The notes under the pieces are model-generated. The model searched no databases. It saw only the letters and a program-made list of their open reading frames with translations, and was not told the DNA's origin. The translations under genes were made by a program, and so were the position numbers. From contig NZ_JAKIKQ010000001.1 of NCBI RefSeq assembly GCF_023284045.1, positions 310,001 to 374,000 on the forward strand: a stretch of DNA of 64,000 nucleotides. Reading direction: 5' to 3'. Of this stretch, positions 18,926 to 28,169 are shown in pieces (the stretch's first letter is position 1; each line of letters starts with the position of its first letter). This DNA is from Shewanella kaireitica. GTDB lineage: Bacteria; Pseudomonadota; Gammaproteobacteria; Enterobacterales; Shewanellaceae.

Positions 18926-19115
18926 TATAGTTTCGCTTTTCCATGTAATGCGTTTCCTAACGGCTAAATTACCAGACTAAGCGTTGAGGTGATACGATTT
19001 TTTGTAAATAAGATGTTTCAATTTATGGCGTTAGCGATAGGATTTTAAAAGCGTGTCTAGTGCTACGGGATAAGCGATTAAGCTAACTCGCGCTGGAATG
19101 TGCTGCAGGAAACAA

Positions 19116-19141
19116 AAAAGGATCACCGAAGTGATCCTTTT
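19116..19141 (-). terminator. Terminator of srmB
   Basis: AAAAGGATCAC and GTGATCCTTTT form a perfect 11-bp stem with a CGAA tetraloop, symmetric enough to work on both strands. Confidence 0.85.
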
Positions 19142-19184
19142 AAAAGAGATGAGAAGTCATTCTTATACGGAGTCGTATGAAATG

Positions 19185-20417
19185 TTACTTCTTTTTCTTC
19201 TTGTTTTTCTTACTGAATGTCTTGCCAGTGTCTTTAACTTTCTTCTTCCCTGGAGGCTTAGCCTCTTTGTTCTTCGGGCGAAGATCTTTAACAAAGCGAC
19301 GCTTAAGTGGCTGCTCTATGTAGCGTTCAATCTTACCCACTACACGAATATCATGGGCTTCGACCAAAGATATTGCGGTTCCTTTAGCGCCTGCTCGGCC
19401 GGTACGTCCGATACGATGAACATAAGTGTCAGCAGAGCGTGGCATATCGAAGTTGATCACATGAGTGATATCGTCAACATCAATACCACGGGCGGCAACA
19501 TCGGTTGCTAGCAGCACATTGACTTCACCTTTAGTGAATCGACCTAGTGCCTGAAAGCGAGCTTTCTGCTCCATATCACCGCGCATAAAGCTGCAAGTGA
19601 TCCCTTGCTTTTGCAATAGGCCGTCTAGGCTTGCTACTGCCTCACGTGTTTTGACAAACACGATCGCACGCTCTACTTCTTCTTGCTGCAAAATAGCGCA
19701 TAGCAGGGCAAATTTATGTTCTCTATCATCAGCGATATGAATCCACTGGTGGATCTTAGCTTTTTCGCTGCGCGGAGCTTCAGCTTCGAGCTTCACTGGG
19801 TTGCTTAACAGCTGGTGAGAAAAACGACCAACGTCGCTGCCTTCAAGCGTTGCTGAGAACAGCATGGTTTGCTTACGGCCAACAGATTCGATTGCGATGG
19901 TTTCAACTACGGCAGAAAAACCCATGTCTAGCATGCGGTCAGCTTCATCGATAACGAGCACTTCAACCTCTTCCGCATTGAATAGACCTTTATCTAGGTA
20001 TTCCATCAATCGGCCTGGTGTGGCAACTAAGATATCGACGTTTTTCTTTAACGCTTCTTCTTGAGGAGCGTAGGGCACGCCGCCAGTGATGATGCTGATA
20101 TCCAGATCTAAATCAGTCGCCAAATGAGATGCATAGCGGTGGATTTGACTGGCAAGCTCACGAGTAGGCGTTAGCACCAATACTCGAGCTTGGCCGCCGA
20201 AGCGACGTGGGAAGTCAATAATATGCTGCAGCGCTGGTAGTAAGAAGCTCGCAGTTTTCCCCGTTCCTGTTGGTGCGCGAGCAAGAATATCTCTTTGCTC
20301 CATCGCTACAGGTATTGTTTGTTGTTGTATCGTAGTGGGCTTGTTGTGGCCCATTGCTTTCAGTGACTCTAACAAACAAGGGTCAAGCTGGAGATCTTCA
20401 AATAGCATGCGTGGCAT
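19185..20417 (-). CDS. srmB: DEAD-box RNA helicase SrmB
   Basis: An ATP-dependent RNA helicase; in E. coli SrmB assists early assembly of the 50S ribosomal subunit. The 410-residue protein has motif I APTGTGKT (48-55), PTRELA, TPGR, DEAD (157-160), SAT, and the C-terminal helicase signatures ATDVAARGIDV and HRIGRTGRAG. A Lys-rich tail ends in KKNKKKKK, suiting RNA binding. The trmN6 neighbour matches the srmB/yfiC association in E. coli, although here both genes share one strand. Confidence 0.9.
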   Translation of the reverse strand: MPRMLFEDLQLDPCLLESLKAMGHNKPTTIQQQTIPVAMEQRDILARAPTGTGKTASFLLPALQHIIDFPRRFGGQARVLVLTPTRELASQIHRYASHLATDLDLDISIITGGVPYAPQEEALKKNVDILVATPGRLMEYLDKGLFNAEEVEVLVIDEADRMLDMGFSAVVETIAIESVGRKQTMLFSATLEGSDVGRFSHQLLSNPVKLEAEAPRSEKAKIHQWIHIADDREHKFALLCAILQQEEVERAIVFVKTREAVASLDGLLQKQGITCSFMRGDMEQKARFQALGRFTKGEVNVLLATDVAARGIDVDDITHVINFDMPRSADTYVHRIGRTGRAGAKGTAISLVEAHDIRVVGKIERYIEQPLKRRFVKDLRPKNKEAKPPGKKKVKDTGKTFSKKNKKKKK

Positions 20418-20486
20418 CTCAATAAATAACAGCCGAACATTATAAAGGTTTCAACCCAGACTTGAAACGATTAGATCGCCAGATCG

Positions 20487-21302
20487 CTACAGCTTTAAAT
20501 AAAAACTTTTGCTCAACTGTATAAAGTCATCGCTGTAGTGGCCATCGGCTTTGCGGATCACCAAGTTTGAGGCTGAATGGGTTGTTGCTTGATGGGCAAA
20601 ATTTGAGTAGCTAGGTGTGAGTAGTAGTAATTGTCGATTGGGGCTTTTACCTTCAACACTGGCAACTAACACCGCATGTTGGCAGATGAGCTGGTGTTGC
20701 TCAAGCTGCTGCAACAACCGATTTGCGCCAGCAAGCGGTAAAATAAGACTCGCCTGTCCTGTTGGGCTTAATAATGAACTGATAGCCGCCAATAGCTCAT
20801 CAAAACTCAAACTATCGGTATGGCGGGCTTTGGCCCTTAAAGCGCTACTCGATTGCGGGCCGTTGTCAAAATAGGGTGGGTTACAGATGATGTGGTCAAA
20901 GCTATGTTTCGTGGCTGTTGTACAAAACTGCTGAATTGAACAGGTTAACAACGTCAAGCGATCAGCCCAAGGGCTTAGGCTGAAGTTATTCTGGCAATCA
21001 AGCGCCGCATTTTCGTCAAGTTCGATGGCGGTGATATTTGCCTTGCTGCGCTGAGCGGCCATTAAACTCAGTAAACCACTACCTGCGCCGATGTCGAGAA
21101 TTTCTTTGCTATTGGATAAAGGAGCCCAGGCGCCAAGGAGCACGCCATCGGTGCTGACAGGCATGCCACAGCGGCGATCATCTATATGAAATTGTTTGAA
21201 GCTAAATGGCATGGAATTTACAGGCTTTTTTACAGGTTTTGGGTCAGTGAAATTATTGTACGCTAATTCAGTGCGGTCAGTAACAGGCATATTTGCTTGC
21301 AT
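20487..21302 (-). CDS. trmN6: tRNA1(Val) (adenine-37-N6)-methyltransferase
   Basis: A SAM-dependent methyltransferase that modifies A37 of tRNA-Val (YfiC in E. coli). It contains [19 protein letters not shown], which leads the family core, SAM motif I DIGAGSG (70-76), and the adenine-methylating signature NPPY (141-144). The start is uncertain: ATG 21302 gives 271 residues, whereas ATG 21212 (residue 31) gives about 241, closer to the E. coli protein. Neither has a good ribosome site. It lies 69 bases upstream of srmB on the same strand. Confidence 0.88.
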   Translation of the reverse strand: MQANMPVTDRTELAYNNFTDPKPVKKPVNSMPFSFKQFHIDDRRCGMPVSTDGVLLGAWAPLSNSKEILDIGAGSGLLSLMAAQRSKANITAIELDENAALDCQNNFSLSPWADRLTLLTCSIQQFCTTATKHSFDHIICNPPYFDNGPQSSSALRAKARHTDSLSFDELLAAISSLLSPTGQASLILPLAGANRLLQQLEQHQLICQHAVLVASVEGKSPNRQLLLLTPSYSNFAHQATTHSASNLVIRKADGHYSDDFIQLSKSFYLKL

Positions 21303-21729
21303 CTCTGAAATTTTTAAACGCAGAAGGTAAGTGTTTACTCGCGATTGAGGGCTTGCTAGAGCAGCAATTGAATGTTTCTTGCTTATATGATAAATGCGCT
21401 GAATGTAAGTTATGGAACAGGTCTGTTATTCAGTTGTTATCATTTATATCGAGTATGGCGTTTATTAGGTGTCGATTCTTGTTAATTAGCTGTGACTCTG
21501 ATAATAGTATGCTCCTCCTAGTAGGTTCAAAGCCTATTTTAAGGGACGGTAAACCAGTTTTATAGCAATTTCAGTGTTCATTTATTCGCTGCTGTTCATA
21601 AACTCGCCAAGCTTAGGTCGTATTTACCACTGGGTTGTGTAAACCAAATATTACACACTAGATTTTGTCATTCTAAAGTGGTGCCATTGAGGCCTGATGA
21701 CATGAAATTGTTAATTATAAAAATTATTG
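21303..21729. other. Spacer between trmN6 and brnQ
   Basis: About 425 AT-rich bases between divergent genes, expected to hold both promoters. A 90-codon plus-strand ORF (21293-21565) lacks a ribosome site and a recognisable product and is not called. An inverted repeat lies near brnQ (separate entry). Confidence 0.4.
21636..21657. promoter_or_regulatory. Inverted repeat upstream of brnQ
   Basis: TGTGTAA and TTACACA are perfect 7-bp half-sites separated by eight bases, about 75 bases before the brnQ start. Spacing and symmetry suit a dimeric regulator operator. The regulator is unknown. Confidence 0.4.
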
Positions 21730-23073
21730 ATGGGGCATAAAGTGCAAAATAATCAAATGAGTATTGCAGATACGTTAGGGTTAGGTTTCATGACCTTCGC
21801 GTTTTTCTTAGGGGCGGGTAACCTTATTTTCCCTCCTCTTGCAGGTTTTCTTGCTGGCGAGAATATGACATTAGCTATGCTTGGCTTTCTTGTCACCGCA
21901 GTAGGCTTACCGCTGATAACTTTGATTGCTGTTGCGAAAGCAAATGGCAAGATTATGGATCTGTTGCCTCCTATCGCTGCAACCACTCTAGCAGTGGCTA
22001 TTTTCATTATCATTGGCCCAGCTTTTGCTGCGCCAAGAACAGGATTGGTAGCATTTGAAGTAGGCTTTAAGCCATTTTTAGAAAATGCTGATGCGACCTT
22101 TGTGCTTGCTGGTATTACCTTCACCACGGCTCAACTTATCTATACGCTAGTCTTTTTTGGCATATCCATGGTATTTGCACTGTACCCAGGAAAGCTACTT
22201 GATAACGTAGGTAAGGTATTAACGCCTATTCTTATTTTATTGCTTGTCGGTCTTGCGGCAACGGTAATGATCCTTCCAGGTAGCCCTGTTGAAGCGGCAG
22301 TTGGCGACTACCAAACCAATCCGTTAACGAAAGGGATTTTGGAAGGCTACAACACTATGGATACCTTAGCCTCGCTCATCTTCGGTATTTTAATTATCGA
22401 CATTTTACGCAAGAAAGGTATTACAGAGCCTAAAGCTCAAACTGGCTATTTAGTGAAAGCTGCGCTTATTGCTGCAGCGGGTCTAGCATTTGTTTATATC
22501 GCACTGTTTTACTTAGGTGCTACTGCAGGCGATTTAGCCGCAGGTGCTAAGAATGGTGGTGTGATTTTAACTAACTATGTCACTCATGAATTTGGTACAA
22601 CAGGTTTAGTGTTATTAGCGACCGTCGTAACCTTAGCTTGTTTAACCACAGCAGTTGGCCTTATTAGTGCCTGTAGTGAGTTCTTTAATGAGCTACTACC
22701 TAAGATCTCATACCGCCGTTTTGTTGTGCTTTTAAGTGTTATTTGCGCAACGATCGCTAACGTTGGTCTTTCTCAGCTTATTAGCATCAGTATTCCAGTA
22801 TTGATGACGGTTTACCCTGTTGCGATAGCGTTGGTTGCGGTAACGTTCCTAACTGAACGTTTTGCAAAACCAGAAGCCGCTCATCGAATCGTGCTTAGCG
22901 TAGCGTTGTTCTTCGGCATTATTGATGGCATCAAAGCAGCCGGTGTTGATGTGAGCATATTTAATTTTATGCCTTTGCACGCTGAAGGTATGGCTTGGTT
23001 ACTTCCTACTGCGATTGCAATTGCTGCTTGTTTAATGATGAAGAAACAGCAAGCGACAGTGGCAGTTAGCTAA
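21730..23073 (+). CDS. brnQ: Branched-chain amino acid:cation symporter BrnQ
   Basis: Inner-membrane uptake of leucine, isoleucine and valine (LIVCS family). The protein of about 447 residues has roughly twelve hydrophobic segments and opens with the family hallmark LGLGFMTFAFFLGAGNLIFPP-like region, near residues 16-37. The frame extends to a TTG at 21727; ATG 21730 is used here. GTG 21742, six bases after GGGG, is a serious alternative that would shorten the product by four residues. It has its own spacer and terminator. Confidence 0.92.
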   Translation: MGHKVQNNQMSIADTLGLGFMTFAFFLGAGNLIFPPLAGFLAGENMTLAMLGFLVTAVGLPLITLIAVAKANGKIMDLLPPIAATTLAVAIFIIIGPAFAAPRTGLVAFEVGFKPFLENADATFVLAGITFTTAQLIYTLVFFGISMVFALYPGKLLDNVGKVLTPILILLLVGLAATVMILPGSPVEAAVGDYQTNPLTKGILEGYNTMDTLASLIFGILIIDILRKKGITEPKAQTGYLVKAALIAAAGLAFVYIALFYLGATAGDLAAGAKNGGVILTNYVTHEFGTTGLVLLATVVTLACLTTAVGLISACSEFFNELLPKISYRRFVVLLSVICATIANVGLSQLISISIPVLMTVYPVAIALVAVTFLTERFAKPEAAHRIVLSVALFFGIIDGIKAAGVDVSIFNFMPLHAEGMAWLLPTAIAIAACLMMKKQQATVAVS

Positions 23074-23130
23074 GCCAAATAGCTGCTATGCTCAGGTGAG
23101 ATAGCTTCTGCAAGCTTGATAACATATGAT

Positions 23131-23165
23131 AACGGCGATGAATTTATGATTCATCGCCGTTTTTA
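23131..23165 (+). terminator. Terminator of brnQ
   Basis: AACGGCGATGAAT and ATTCATCGCCGTT form a perfect long stem followed by T5. Confidence 0.88.
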
Positions 23166-23191
23166 TATCTGATTTAAGGAAGCCATTTTAG

Positions 23192-24094
23192 GTGCCTACT
23201 GAGTATATCCCTGATAGTGCAATTGATCTGTTTCTTGACCATCTATGGTCAACCAAAGGCTTGAGTGACAATACCTTAAGCGCCTACCGTACAGATCTGC
23301 GCCATTTCGACCGCCACCAACAGTTAAAAGGTTTAAAGCTAGTTGAAAGCAGTCAATTCGATGTCAGAGACTATCTTGCTGTGCGTTTTGACAAAGGCTT
23401 TGCTAAAACCAGCAGTGCACGGATGATGAGCAGTCTGCGGCGCTTCTTTGGCTATTTGGTGGTAAATAAGCAGATTAACACTGACCCGATGGCTTTACTC
23501 GAATCGCCCAAATTAGCACGAAAGTTACCTGACTCATTAAGTGAGGATGATATCGATCGGTTGTTGTCTGAGCCACAAACTGATGATCCTATTGAGTGCC
23601 GTGATAAAGCCATGCTTGAGCTGCTGTATGCTACAGGTCTGCGGGTGTCAGAGCTTGTTGGTTTAACCATGGAGCAACTTAGTTTACGGCAAGGATTAGT
23701 GCGTATCGTGGGTAAGGGCGGCAAAGAGCGTTTAGTGCCTCTTGGTGAGCTAGCGGTCAGTGAAGTTGAAAACTACCTTAAATTTGCCAGAGTGGAGTTA
23801 CTTAAAGGTAAGCAAAGTGATGTGCTATTCCCTTCAAAACGCGCACAACAGATGACGCGGCAGACATTTTGGCATCGAATAAAACTCTATGCGCTGCGTG
23901 CAAATATTAGCACTGAGCTGTCCCCCCATACCTTAAGGCATGCTTTTGCTACACACCTACTTAATCATGGTGCAGATCTAAGAGTGGTGCAGCTACTTCT
24001 TGGCCACAGCGATTTATCAACCACGCAGATCTACACCCATGTTGCCACGGCCCGTTTGGCGAGTTTACACTCAGAGCATCACCCACGCGGTTAA
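23192..24094 (+). CDS. xerD: Site-specific tyrosine recombinase XerD
   Basis: Catalyses strand exchange at dif with XerC to resolve chromosome dimers. The 300-residue protein has an N-terminal core-binding SAM-like domain (5-95) and a catalytic domain with Arg151 (TGLRVSEL), Lys175 (GKGGKER), His246 and Arg249 (HTLRHAF), His272 (LGHSDLSTTQ) and nucleophile Tyr281. All six catalytic positions are intact. The xerD-dsbC-recJ order is the same as in E. coli, which supports XerD over XerC. The start is GTG, nine bases after AAGGA. Confidence 0.95.
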   Translation: MPTEYIPDSAIDLFLDHLWSTKGLSDNTLSAYRTDLRHFDRHQQLKGLKLVESSQFDVRDYLAVRFDKGFAKTSSARMMSSLRRFFGYLVVNKQINTDPMALLESPKLARKLPDSLSEDDIDRLLSEPQTDDPIECRDKAMLELLYATGLRVSELVGLTMEQLSLRQGLVRIVGKGGKERLVPLGELAVSEVENYLKFARVELLKGKQSDVLFPSKRAQQMTRQTFWHRIKLYALRANISTELSPHTLRHAFATHLLNHGADLRVVQLLLGHSDLSTTQIYTHVATARLASLHSEHHPRG

Positions 24095-24295
24095 GCCTTA
24101 ATATTGACGATTCAGTTGGGAAGATGAAAATCTTTAGTGCAGAGTTCTAGCAATAACTTGATAGATTTCACGTCTGTATGATTTCGTTACAGCAAAAAGT
24201 TTGCTTTAGTTAGCATGAGACTGTAACTTTTCAGCTCCAAACTAGGTCTAATCCTTATACCCTTTAATAGACAGTAACGTAGAATAGGATATCCA

Positions 24296-25030
24296 ATGAA
24301 GTTCACCCGAGCATTTTCTTTGATCATTGCAATGGTCATAGCCCCTGCAGCCCTTGCCGGGTCAAACACCCAAAGTGATGACACTGCGGCGATAAAACAG
24401 AAGTTGTCTGATACATTAAGCGTAGATGTGATGTCGCTGAGAGAGTCGCCAATTCCTGGTTTGTATGAAGCGTTAACCAATCGTGGTGTGCTGTATATCA
24501 GTAAAGATGGTACTAAGCTGTTGCACGGTAATCTTTATGACTTAGATAAAGGCATGAAGAACCTAACCGAAGCCGCGATGTCAGGTCCGCGTATTGACAT
24601 GATGAAGCCACTTGAGAAGAACATGTTGGTTTACAAAGCCAAGAATGAAAAACATGTTGTCACTGTGTTTACTGATGTAGATTGTGGTTACTGCCGCAAG
24701 CTACATAATCAAATGGATGAATATAACGATCTGGGTATCACAGTTAGATACCTAGCATTCCCACGAGCAGGTATCCCATCAGCCAATGCTGACGAGATGG
24801 AAGCTGTTTGGTGCGCTGCAGATCCACTTAAAGCGATGACAGATGCTAAGTCAGGTAAGGCTGTAAAATTGGCTAAGTGTGATGCGAAAATTGCAGAGCA
24901 ATATAACCTTGGGCAAACCTTTGGTATTAACGGAACGCCTGCAATCGTGCTTGAAGATGGCAGCTTGATCCCAGGTTACCAACCGCCTAAAGATCTATTA
25001 AGAGTGCTAGATGCTGCAGCCGCAGAGTAA
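24296..25030 (+). CDS. dsbC: Thiol:disulfide interchange protein DsbC
   Basis: A periplasmic disulfide isomerase that acts as a V-shaped dimer and is kept reduced by DsbD. It has a signal peptide (1-21), an N-terminal dimerisation domain (about 25-90) and a thioredoxin-fold domain with the active site Cys130-Gly-Tyr-Cys133. The structural second disulfide pair is at Cys173/Cys195, and the cis-proline segment is NGTPAIV. The 244-residue length is usual. It lies between xerD and recJ; a strong terminator follows, so recJ must have another promoter. Confidence 0.95.
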   Translation: MKFTRAFSLIIAMVIAPAALAGSNTQSDDTAAIKQKLSDTLSVDVMSLRESPIPGLYEALTNRGVLYISKDGTKLLHGNLYDLDKGMKNLTEAAMSGPRIDMMKPLEKNMLVYKAKNEKHVVTVFTDVDCGYCRKLHNQMDEYNDLGITVRYLAFPRAGIPSANADEMEAVWCAADPLKAMTDAKSGKAVKLAKCDAKIAEQYNLGQTFGINGTPAIVLEDGSLIPGYQPPKDLLRVLDAAAAE

Positions 25031-25042
25031 TTATTAATTAGT

Positions 25043-25072
25043 AAAAAAGGTGAGCCTCGGCTCACCTTTTTT
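25043..25072 (+). terminator. Terminator of dsbC
   Basis: AAAAAAGGTGAGC and GCTCACCTTTTTT form a perfect 13-bp stem with a CTCG loop. Confidence 0.9.
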
Positions 25073-25159
25073 GTGCCCGTTAAATAGAGTGAAGAGCAAG
25101 CCTTTGCTAGCAGTCTTTGCTATGCTGGCAAGACTCATTGTTTAAAGGTAGTCAGCCCT

Positions 25160-26884
25160 GTGATCCATAAGATAGTTCGCCGCTCAAAAGTCGATGATAG
25201 CCATTTACCTAACTCTTTATCTCCACTGTTAAAACAGATATATGCCAGCCGTGGTGTGAGTGCAAATGAATGTGAATTGAGCTTAGGTAAACTGCTTAGG
25301 CCCAATACTATGTTGGGAGTGAGTCGAGCCGCAGAAATTGTCGCTGACGCGATTGCAGCGCAAAAGTCGATTTTGATCATGGGTGACTTTGATGCCGATG
25401 GAGCTACCTCTACCAGCGTATGTATGTTGGCGCTAAAAATGATGGGCGCTAACAATATCGATTACTTGATCCCCAATCGATTTGATTATGGCTATGGACT
25501 GAGTCCCGAGATTGTCGCTGTAGCAGCGCAAAAAGGGGCTGAAGTTATTATAACTGTTGATAATGGTATCTCATCAATTGAGGGCGTCGCCGCAGCTAAA
25601 GCGCTGGGTATGACCGTTGTTATCACTGACCATCATCTGCCTGGTCAATCTATACCTGATGCAGATGCGATTGTTAATCCTAATCAGAACGGTTGTGAAT
25701 TTGCCAGTAAATCTATTGCAGGGGTTGGCGTAGCGTTTTATTTAATGTCAGCACTTCGGGCAGAATTAAGGCAACGTGACTGGTATCAGCAGCAAGGTAT
25801 CAATGAGCCAAATCTAGGTCACTTACTCGATATCGTAGCCTTAGGCACTGTTGCCGATGTGGTATCGCTTGATACCAATAACCGCATCTTGGTTGAAGCG
25901 GGACTGCAAAGAGTGAAGGCGGGTCGCTGCCGCGTTGGGATCACCGCGTTATTAGAAGTGGCCAAACGCACTCCATCACGTATTGTAGCCTCAGATTTTG
26001 GTTTTGCTGTTGGCCCAAGGCTAAATGCTGCAGGGCGTTTGGATGAGATGGCATTAGGTGTTGAAACACTCCTGTGTGAAGACATCATGCTAGCTCGAAG
26101 AATGGCATCTGAGCTCGACAGCTTAAATGCAGAGCGGCGCGATTTAGAAACTGAGATGCAACAGGAAGCGCTTAAGAGTCTTGAAAGTGTTGAGTTAAAC
26201 GAATCCGAGCTTCCTTGGGGAATTGCACTGTTTCAAGCTGATTGGCACCAAGGGGTTATCGGCATTTTAGCCTCACGCATTAAAGATAAGTATCATCGTC
26301 CTGTTATCGCATTCGCCGATGCTGGAGATGGTCAAATAAAAGGTTCAGCTCGTTCTATCAAAGGTTTGCACATGCGCGACCTTTTAGAGCTCATCAACAG
26401 TCGCCATCCAGGGCTTATTCTTAAGTTTGGTGGTCACGCGATGGCTGCTGGCCTATCAATAAAAGCGGGGCAGTTTGCGTTGTTTGCTGATGCATACGAT
26501 AAAGCAATTCGAGAAACCTTGGCACCAGAGTTACTGACTGGTGAGTTGGTTTCCGATGGAGAGCTGACGCCAGATCAATTTACTTTACCTTTAGCTGCAG
26601 AGCTTCGCGCAGCAGGCCCGTGGGGGCAAAACTTCCCTGAGCCACTGTTTGATGGTCACTTTAGGATCATCCAACAACGAATTGTTGGTGAGAAGCATTT
26701 AAAGCTAGTGTTAGAGACCGAGTGCGGCCAAGTGATGCTGGATGCTATCGCGTTTAATGTTGATCTGAAAACCTGGCCTGATGCGACCATTCAACATGCC
26801 GAGATTGTTTATAAGCTGGATGTGAACGAGTTTAGAGGTAATCAAACCTTGCAGTTGATGGTGGATCAGATAGCGCCAATGTAG
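25160..26884 (+). CDS. recJ: Single-stranded-DNA exonuclease RecJ
   Basis: A 5'-3' exonuclease acting in RecF-pathway recombination, base-excision and mismatch repair. The 574-residue protein has the DHH-superfamily motifs GDFDADG (75-81), VDNG (133-136) and DHH (157-159), the DHHA1 segment with RLNAAGRLD and GVIGILASR, FGGHAMAAG, and a C-terminal OB domain. The start is GTG and its ribosome site is weak, so expression may be low. In E. coli recJ is followed by prfB-lysS; here unrelated accessory genes follow. Confidence 0.95.
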   Translation: MIHKIVRRSKVDDSHLPNSLSPLLKQIYASRGVSANECELSLGKLLRPNTMLGVSRAAEIVADAIAAQKSILIMGDFDADGATSTSVCMLALKMMGANNIDYLIPNRFDYGYGLSPEIVAVAAQKGAEVIITVDNGISSIEGVAAAKALGMTVVITDHHLPGQSIPDADAIVNPNQNGCEFASKSIAGVGVAFYLMSALRAELRQRDWYQQQGINEPNLGHLLDIVALGTVADVVSLDTNNRILVEAGLQRVKAGRCRVGITALLEVAKRTPSRIVASDFGFAVGPRLNAAGRLDEMALGVETLLCEDIMLARRMASELDSLNAERRDLETEMQQEALKSLESVELNESELPWGIALFQADWHQGVIGILASRIKDKYHRPVIAFADAGDGQIKGSARSIKGLHMRDLLELINSRHPGLILKFGGHAMAAGLSIKAGQFALFADAYDKAIRETLAPELLTGELVSDGELTPDQFTLPLAAELRAAGPWGQNFPEPLFDGHFRIIQQRIVGEKHLKLVLETECGQVMLDAIAFNVDLKTWPDATIQHAEIVYKLDVNEFRGNQTLQLMVDQIAPM

Positions 26885-27149
26885 TTTGGGCAGGGAAATC
26901 AGCTTTTAGTTTTTAAGATCAAAGTCTAGATCAGTTTATCAGACAGTTAGGTTTCCGCTTCAATCTAACAAGAGACCCGATAAATATTCTGCACCAGGTG
27001 CGGGGTGGTAAATAAAAATGGTAAACGCCTCGCAATATTAGCTTTTCTTCAATTGGTTATGTTGCTAGTTTCGGTTGTAAACTAATAAAGAGCAGGGGTT
27101 TTTCGAGGCGAAGGATAATAAAGCTATTAGGTGAACAAGGAAGGTTTAG
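26885..27149. other. Spacer after recJ
   Basis: About 265 bases with no gene or clear terminator that I could identify. AAGGAAGG before the next ATG is a strong ribosome site. Confidence 0.4.
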
Positions 27150-27590
27150 ATGAAATCTCAAATACTAAAATTAATGTCAATTTTACCATTGGTAGTTGCA
27201 GTTAATGCTAATGCAAATCATGCTGATGTAAAACTAACTCATTTAGAACCGGAGGAAACAGACGCTCTATGGGTTCGGGCAAAGCAGTTTACACCAAGGT
27301 ACCCAATGAAGCTTGCGATGAAAGGTATTGTTGGTTGCGGTGTTTTCAAAGTCATTGTTGATGAAAGCGGTAAAACAGATAGTGTTGAGTTGGTTAGTTC
27401 AATACCCCAAAAAGTTATTTATAAACCTGCTAAAAAGGTTATAAAAAGTTGGGAGTGGAAAAATGCCTCAGGCGAGCCAAGCTTGGCTGAAGAAAAGATC
27501 ATTCGTTTAGATTTTTGTATGGGTGGTAAAACTGAAGCAGAAGCTAAAGCTAGGTGTGCAGAGCAAGCAAAATTAGAGTGTAGTGCGTAA
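27150..27590 (+). CDS. Stand-alone periplasmic TonB C-terminal domain protein
   Basis: 146 residues. A signal peptide (about 1-21) is followed by a TonB C-terminal-like domain (about 55-130): GIVGCGVFKVIVDESGK, then VELVSSIPQ and AAKKVIKSWEW-like helix and strand segments. Unlike TonB it has no retained membrane anchor and no Pro-rich linker. Five cysteines (one in VGCGVF, the others near the C-terminus) may form disulfides. The role is unknown; it may be a structural or binding use of the fold rather than energy transduction. Confidence 0.65.
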   Translation: MKSQILKLMSILPLVVAVNANANHADVKLTHLEPEETDALWVRAKQFTPRYPMKLAMKGIVGCGVFKVIVDESGKTDSVELVSSIPQKVIYKPAKKVIKSWEWKNASGEPSLAEEKIIRLDFCMGGKTEAEAKARCAEQAKLECSA

Positions 27591-27664
27591 GTTCACCTAA
27601 TAAGAAAACCTAGGTGACGCTTATGACGCACCTGATTTGGGCGTTATTTAGACGCTGGAGAGTT

Positions 27665-28169
27665 ATGGGTCGTCGAAGAGAATTAGGAAGTATTGCTAGC
27701 GGTATTATTGGTTCATTCAATAGCAGAAATAATGATATTGATGGATATTGATGGATATTGATGGATATTGATGGATATTGATGGATATTGGGGGATTGGT
27801 AAGCTTTACAAGGTTGTGGCTCAGCTTGAAAGAAAGATTGTTTCAATCGATCTAAGCAACAAGGCTATGCGCCCTATATCAAACGAGTTTGGTTCAATGG
27901 TTACTTTTTACTACAATATGCTCACTCGCTTGTTGGTAAAACACGGTATTCCAGAGAAATGGGTTATCTCGGCTTATATCACTGTTGAATTTGAAGCAAC
28001 GTTTGTATATGAACATCACTATTGGAGAAGCGAGCTAGGTCATCCTTGCAATCTAAAGTGTCATATCTACGATGATAAAGGTCGCAAACATATAGCGTAT
28101 GCTTACAATAATTGCAGACCTCATGAACCGAGTCGAGAAAGCCAAAGCAGTAGAGTAGGCAACTTATAA
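27665..28169 (+). pseudogene. Hypothetical gene split by a 10-bp tandem repeat
   Basis: The 5' part (27665 to the TGA at 27749-27751) encodes 28 residues starting MGRRRELGSIASG. The 3' part, in another frame (ATG 27771 to 28169), encodes about 132 residues starting MDIDGYWGIGKLYK. Five tandem copies of ATGGATATTG sit at the junction. Reading through a single copy instead joins the halves exactly as NNDIDGYWGIGKLYK, so repeat expansion has probably broken an intact gene of about 154 codons. Each unit also creates TGATG overlaps that could relay ribosomes. The product is not recognised. Confidence 0.7.
27741..27790 (+). repeat. Five tandem copies of a 10-bp unit
   Basis: Five perfect copies of ATGGATATTG, preceded by one imperfect copy (AATGATATTG, 27731-27740). 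Ten is not a multiple of three, so each gain or loss shifts the reading frame. Each unit supplies an ATG, and TGA appears at the unit junctions. Confidence 0.95.

Noticed and set aside
19098-19511. 137-codon plus-strand ORF
   Set aside because: It is antisense to the 3' end of srmB and its terminator, has no ribosome site, and its hydrophobic product follows from reading the Lys-rich tail backwards.
21293-21565. 90-codon ORF between trmN6 and brnQ
   Set aside because: No ribosome site, no recognisable domain, and it starts inside the trmN6 5' end.
27741-27790. Short repeats considered as a CRISPR array
   Set aside because: Units are contiguous 10-mers without spacers; no cas genes are present in the window.
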